This document shows, one piece after another, positions 6,061 to 9,498 of a stretch of 9,498 nucleotides of DNA. Positions within the stretch are counted from its first letter, which is position 1. Each line of letters starts with the position of its first letter. The notes beneath the pieces are model-generated. The model did no database searches, was not told the DNA's origin, and saw only the letters and a list, made by a program, of their open reading frames with translations. Both the position numbers and the translations under genes were made by a program. Source of the DNA: Bacteroidota bacterium (lineage in GTDB: Bacteria > Bacteroidota > Bacteroidia > Chitinophagales > LD1); the NCBI GenBank assembly GCA_018267355.1, contig JAFDYP010000231.1, positions 1 through 9,498 on the forward strand, in the 5' to 3' direction.

Positions 6061-6986
6061 GGGCATTGATCACAGATGACGTGCACCCGCTGCTGATAGA
6101 AGAGCTGAAAGGCATGGGCTATGAGGTGGACTTCCGGCCGGATATCACGGCGGAGGAAACCGCGAATAATATTGCTCCGTACAGTGGTTTGATCATCAAT
6201 AGTAAGATCTTTTGCGGAGAGGAGCTACTCAGTAAAGCGCTAAACCTGAAATGGGTAGGCCGCCTCGGTTCAGGTATGGAGGTGATAGATACGAAAGCCT
6301 GTGAGGCGCATGGGGTGAAATACTTCAACTCGCCGGAGGGCAACCGCAATGCAGTGGCAGAACACGCGCTCGGCTTGCTGCTTAATATTCTAAATAACAT
6401 CACGCCCTCTAACAATGAGATCCATCAGGGCCAATGGATACGCGAGCCGAACCGTGGCACGGAACTAAGTGGAAAAACGGTTGGGATCATTGCCTTTGGC
6501 AATACGGGTGAGGCTTTCAGCAAAGTATTAGGTGGCTTTGATATCAATATCCTGGCCTATGATAAATACAAAAAGGGCTTCGGCAATGACAGGGTGAAAG
6601 AAGCTACGATGGTGGAGATCTTCGCTCAGGCAGACATCTTGAGCCTGCATCTGCCACTGACTCCCGAGACGCAGCATCTGGCCGATCAAAAATTCTTTGA
6701 GTCCTTCGCGAAGCCTATCTATTTCATCAATACATCACGCGGGAAAGTGGTCGAGACCACAGCACTGCTTCATGCGGTAAAAAGCGGCCATGTGAAAGCG
6801 GCAGCACTGGATGTTTTGGAAAATGAAAAGATCCAAAACCTATCAGCGGCGGAGCAGGCGTGGTTTGACGCGCTGATAGCTGATACGCGCATCCTGCTCA
6901 CACCGCACATAGCGGGCTGGACGCATGAGTCGAAGCGCAAAATAGCGGAAGTAGTGATCAGCCGTGTCAGAGCTTTTGGCTTCTAA
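6057..6986 (+). CDS. D-2-hydroxyacid dehydrogenase, phosphoglycerate dehydrogenase-like
   Basis: A 309-residue NAD-dependent dehydrogenase of the D-isomer-specific 2-hydroxyacid family. The N-terminal substrate domain (1-~98) includes GRLGSGMEVID (68-78). The inserted Rossmann domain runs from ~99 to 280, with the nucleotide-binding turn GIIAFGNTG (143-151) and D169 at the end of the second strand, which favours NAD over NADP. The catalytic set is complete: R228 in NTSRG, E257 in LDVLENE, and H284 in TPHIAGW. It lacks the C-terminal ACT domain of long SerA enzymes, so it resembles short forms. The substrate could be 3-phosphoglycerate (serine synthesis), erythronate 4-phosphate (PdxB-like, B6 synthesis) or another hydroxyacid; the sequence alone does not decide. 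The first glycine of the usual GxGxxG turn is alanine here (A147). Its ATG shares the ATGA of the rsmA stop, indicating translational coupling. Confidence 0.92.
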   Translation: MRALITDDVHPLLIEELKGMGYEVDFRPDITAEETANNIAPYSGLIINSKIFCGEELLSKALNLKWVGRLGSGMEVIDTKACEAHGVKYFNSPEGNRNAVAEHALGLLLNILNNITPSNNEIHQGQWIREPNRGTELSGKTVGIIAFGNTGEAFSKVLGGFDINILAYDKYKKGFGNDRVKEATMVEIFAQADILSLHLPLTPETQHLADQKFFESFAKPIYFINTSRGKVVETTALLHAVKSGHVKAAALDVLENEKIQNLSAAEQAWFDALIADTRILLTPHIAGWTHESKRKIAEVVISRVRAFGF

Positions 6987-7049
6987 AACACCCGTCGGGC
7001 TTAACGATTCTTGTGTATAAAAAGCATCCGTAAAAGCGGCGTTCTGGCT

Positions 7050-7057
7050 TATCTTCG
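7050..7057 (+). promoter_or_regulatory. -7 promoter element of the helicase gene
   Basis: TATCTTCG here is identical to the -7 element proposed for the aminopeptidase gene and differs from TAnnTTTG at one base. No TTTG is found at the usual 19-20 bases upstream (TCCG there). It ends 5 bases before the GTG start codon, so transcription would begin at or within a few bases of the start. The upstream 76-bp gap shows no terminator, so read-through from rsmA is also possible. Confidence 0.5.
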
Positions 7058-7062
7058 CAGGC

Positions 7063-9366
7063 GTGAATCAAGACTATTTATCCGAACTAAATGACATACA
7101 GAGGCAGGCGGTGGTGAATACCACTGGCCCCACGCTGATAGTAGCAGGTCCCGGCTCAGGCAAGACCCGCGTACTGACCTACCGCATTGCACATATGCTA
7201 CAGAATGGAGTCAATCCATTCTCCGTCCTGGCTTTGACCTTTACCAATAAGGCTGCAGAATCGATGCGCAACCGTATCGAGAAGATCACACATAATAGTG
7301 CACGGTCACTTTTCATGGGTACCTTTCACTCGGTATTTGCGCGCCTGCTGCGTGTAGATGCACAGCGGCTGGGCTATCCGTCTAACTTTACCATCTATGA
7401 CACGGAGGATGCACGCTCTTTGATCAAAACAATCATCAAGGAGCGCAACCTGGACGACAAGATCTATAAGCCAAACCAAATCCAATACCGTATCAGCGCC
7501 TGCAAGAACGGCCTGATATTCCCCGAAGAGTACAAGAATGATCCTGACCTGCTGGCGGAGGACCGCGAGACACGCAGACCTGAGACAGCGAGCATCTATG
7601 CAGAGTACTGCAACCGCTGCTTCAAGAGCGGCGCGATGGATTTTGACGACCTGCTTCTAAAGACTTACGAACTACTAGAGCGCTTCCCTGACGTGCTGTA
7701 CAAGTACCAGCACAAGTTTCAGTATGTGCTGATAGATGAGTTTCAGGATACAAACTACCTGCAATACTCTATTGTGAAGCGTATCGCTGCTATGCATGAG
7801 AATATCACGGTGGTGGGGGACGATGCACAATCGATCTATGCATTCCGCGGGGCTACGATAGACAACATCCTGAATTTTGAAAAGGACTTTCCTGACCTGA
7901 AAGTCTTCAAGCTGGAGCAGAACTACCGCTCCACGCAGAATATCGTGAAGGCGGCCAACGAGCTCATTTTCCGCAATAAAAACCAGATCAAAAAAGAGAT
8001 CTGGACCGACAACGAAAAGGGAGAGCCCATCAAAGTGGTAAAGCTGGCCTCTGACAATGAAGAGGGCCGCTGGGTGGCTGATAGTATTATGGAGCTGAAG
8101 ATGCGCGACCATCTGAAGAACACAGACTTTGCTATCCTCTACCGAACCAATGCGCAGTCGCGTGCTTTTGAAGAATCGCTGCGGCGCTACAACATCGCTT
8201 ATAAGATATATGGTGGTATGTCCTTCTACCAGCGTAAGGAGATCAAGGACCTCGTGGCCTACCTGAAGCTGACGATCAATCACAATGACGAGGAGGCGCT
8301 GAAGCGGGTGATCAACTATCCTGTGCGCGGCATAGGCCAGACTACGATAGATAAGATCATCATCTTCGCGGCGAATAACAACAAGCGCCCGTGGGAGGTA
8401 ATGGAGCATATCGACCAGTATGACTTTCCTACCCGTACCAAGAATCTGATCTATGAGTTTGTGATCATGATCAAGTCGTTTGCGGCACTGTCGAAAGAAA
8501 AGAACGCTTTTGATCTAGCCACACACATCGGCAAAACAACGAAACTGGTAACCGAACTGTACAATGATAAGACGATAGAGGGTGTAGCCCGCTATGAGAA
8601 TATACAAGAGCTACTGAACGGCATCAAGGAGTTCGTGGAAGATGATATCGTGACAGAAGATGGCGAGCTGACGGATGACCGGGGTCTGGGCGCCTATCTG
8701 CAAGGCATAACGCTGCTCACGGGTGATGAGAAAGATGAAAAAAGCCAGGAGACCGTAAAGCTCATGACCACGCACGCAGCCAAGGGATTAGAATTTCCGG
8801 TTGTATTTGTGGTGGGTATGGAGGAGGGACTTTTCCCTTCCTCGCAGTCTCTATACTCTATAGACGACCTGGAGGAAGAGCGCCGGCTATTCTATGTGGC
8901 CATCACGCGCGCTGAGAAAACGCTTTTCCTCACCTACGCCACGTCCCGTTACAAGTTTGGCCAGCTGCAATACAGCGATGCATCGCGCTTCCTGAATGAG
9001 ATACCAGAGAGCATCCTCAGCCTGCACGGAGCACAGCCATCTTCTCCTATGATGTCCAGTCGCCCACAGACAGAGCGCGAGCCGGTATGGGGCAGCACCA
9101 ACCATAAAAGTGTCTATCCTAAGCCGAGTCCTAAGCCGACCGCTCCACCACTGGGCAGCCAGAAGGCAGGCTCCGCAGAGCCTTTCATACCGGATGATGC
9201 AAATAAGCTACAGACAGGTATGGACGTGCAGCATGAGAAATTTGGCAATGGTAAGGTGACCACGATGGAAGGGGCGGGTGTCAATCGCATCGCCACGATC
9301 TTCTTCCCTACCTTTGGCGAGAAGAAAATCATGCTGAAGTTTGCCAAACTAAAAATACTGAGCTAA
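7063..9366 (+). CDS. uvrD: UvrD/PcrA-type ATP-dependent 3'-5' DNA helicase
   Basis: A 767-residue superfamily 1A helicase that unwinds DNA in nucleotide excision and mismatch repair and clears replication blocks and RecA filaments. Motifs in order: Q motif LNDIQRQAV (9-17), Walker A AGPGSGKT (28-35, K34), Ia ALTFTNKAA (57-65), Ib GTFHSVFARLL (86-96), Walker B LIDEFQDTN (223-231), III VVGDDAQSIYAFRGA (250-264), IV LEQNYRS (284-290, R289), IVa ILYRTNAQSRAFEE (358-371), V MTTHAAKGLEFPVV (568-581) and VI EERRLFYVAITRAEK (605-619, R616). A Pro/Ser/Lys-rich linker (~655-705) leads to a C-terminal Tudor-like domain (715-767, GMDVQHEKFGNGKV), which in PcrA/UvrD binds RNA polymerase. All catalytic residues are present and the length is typical for the family (E. 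coli UvrD is about 720 residues). The GTG at 7063 is the only start before the Q motif: an in-frame stop lies at 7018-7020, and the next Met is at residue 44, after Walker A. Confidence 0.96.
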   Translation: MNQDYLSELNDIQRQAVVNTTGPTLIVAGPGSGKTRVLTYRIAHMLQNGVNPFSVLALTFTNKAAESMRNRIEKITHNSARSLFMGTFHSVFARLLRVDAQRLGYPSNFTIYDTEDARSLIKTIIKERNLDDKIYKPNQIQYRISACKNGLIFPEEYKNDPDLLAEDRETRRPETASIYAEYCNRCFKSGAMDFDDLLLKTYELLERFPDVLYKYQHKFQYVLIDEFQDTNYLQYSIVKRIAAMHENITVVGDDAQSIYAFRGATIDNILNFEKDFPDLKVFKLEQNYRSTQNIVKAANELIFRNKNQIKKEIWTDNEKGEPIKVVKLASDNEEGRWVADSIMELKMRDHLKNTDFAILYRTNAQSRAFEESLRRYNIAYKIYGGMSFYQRKEIKDLVAYLKLTINHNDEEALKRVINYPVRGIGQTTIDKIIIFAANNNKRPWEVMEHIDQYDFPTRTKNLIYEFVIMIKSFAALSKEKNAFDLATHIGKTTKLVTELYNDKTIEGVARYENIQELLNGIKEFVEDDIVTEDGELTDDRGLGAYLQGITLLTGDEKDEKSQETVKLMTTHAAKGLEFPVVFVVGMEEGLFPSSQSLYSIDDLEEERRLFYVAITRAEKTLFLTYATSRYKFGQLQYSDASRFLNEIPESILSLHGAQPSSPMMSSRPQTEREPVWGSTNHKSVYPKPSPKPTAPPLGSQKAGSAEPFIPDDANKLQTGMDVQHEKFGNGKVTTMEGAGVNRIATIFFPTFGEKKIMLKFAKLKILS

Positions 9367-9398
9367 GGCTGCCATTAGGAAGTATTAGCTAAACGACT

Positions 9399-9406
9399 TA
9401 TCTTTA
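9399..9406 (+). promoter_or_regulatory. Possible -7 promoter element after uvrD
   Basis: TATCTTTA matches TAnnTTTG except for the last base and resembles the two TATCTTCG elements in the window. No TTTG lies at the expected upstream distance. A gene starting beyond the right edge could use it. Otherwise the 132 bases after uvrD hold only a 16-codon open frame (ATG 9428, stop 9476-9478), which I do not consider a gene. Confidence 0.25.
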
Positions 9407-9498
9407 CTACATCAAGTTGGCCTGAAGATGAGACCCAATCCCTCCGCGGTCATTCATCTACAGACATCTAACCTCTGATCCTCACATTATTTTTCCGC

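Noticed and set aside
6989..7003. Small inverted repeat CCCG/CGGG after the dehydrogenase
   Set aside because: It is only four base pairs with a one-base centre and no following T-run, too weak for a terminator.
7675..8409. Minus-strand open frame of 244 codons opposite uvrD
   Set aside because: It lies entirely antisense to conserved helicase motifs, and its translation has no recognisable features. The length comes from the codon bias of uvrD.
9361..9390. AGCTAA/TTAGCT inverted repeat at the end of uvrD
   Set aside because: The six-base arms are separated by 18 bases, the left arm includes the stop codon, and no T-run follows. It is not a credible terminator.

Overview
The window looks like ordinary chromosome from a member of the Bacteroidota, probably of the Chitinophagaceae/Sphingobacteriia type, with roughly even GC content. 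Three things point there. The -7 promoter elements are of the TAnnTTTG kind (TATCTTCG twice). Shine-Dalgarno sequences are mostly absent. The sigma-factor-linked membrane protein carries extracellular motifs that I recall from this phylum. All seven genes are intact, and I see no insertion sequence, phage module, CRISPR array, tRNA or rRNA.

Left block, minus strand (about 141-5166). Reading in the direction of transcription, an M17 leucyl aminopeptidase (start 5166) is followed after 24 bp by pdxA (vitamin B6 synthesis). After a 102-bp gap that holds a possible promoter comes an ECF-type sigma factor. After a further 66 bp comes a 554-residue single-pass membrane protein that is probably the sigma factor's partner or regulator. 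A perfect 26-bp palindrome just past that last gene is the likely terminator. The first ~140 bases hold no recognisable gene, apart from a 27-codon open stretch entering from the left edge.

Right block, plus strand (5296-9366). rsmA (ksgA), the 16S rRNA dimethyladenosine transferase, is divergent from the aminopeptidase across a 129-bp intergenic region containing two inverted repeats and a good minus-strand promoter candidate. rsmA overlaps the next gene, a D-2-hydroxyacid dehydrogenase of the phosphoglycerate dehydrogenase type, by 4 bp (ATGA), so the two are probably translationally coupled. After 76 bp comes a UvrD/PcrA superfamily 1 helicase with a GTG start only 5 nt after a TATCTTCG element, which suggests a leaderless or near-leaderless mRNA. 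The last 132 bases are intergenic.

Most of the genes are housekeeping: protein turnover, cofactor synthesis, ribosome maturation and DNA repair. The least described part is the sigma factor plus 554-residue membrane protein pair. Also worth a look are the pdxA/rsmA proximity beside a 2-hydroxyacid dehydrogenase, the architecture of the short uvrD leader, and two single-residue departures from family motifs. I found no convincing evidence of an undescribed multi-gene system.
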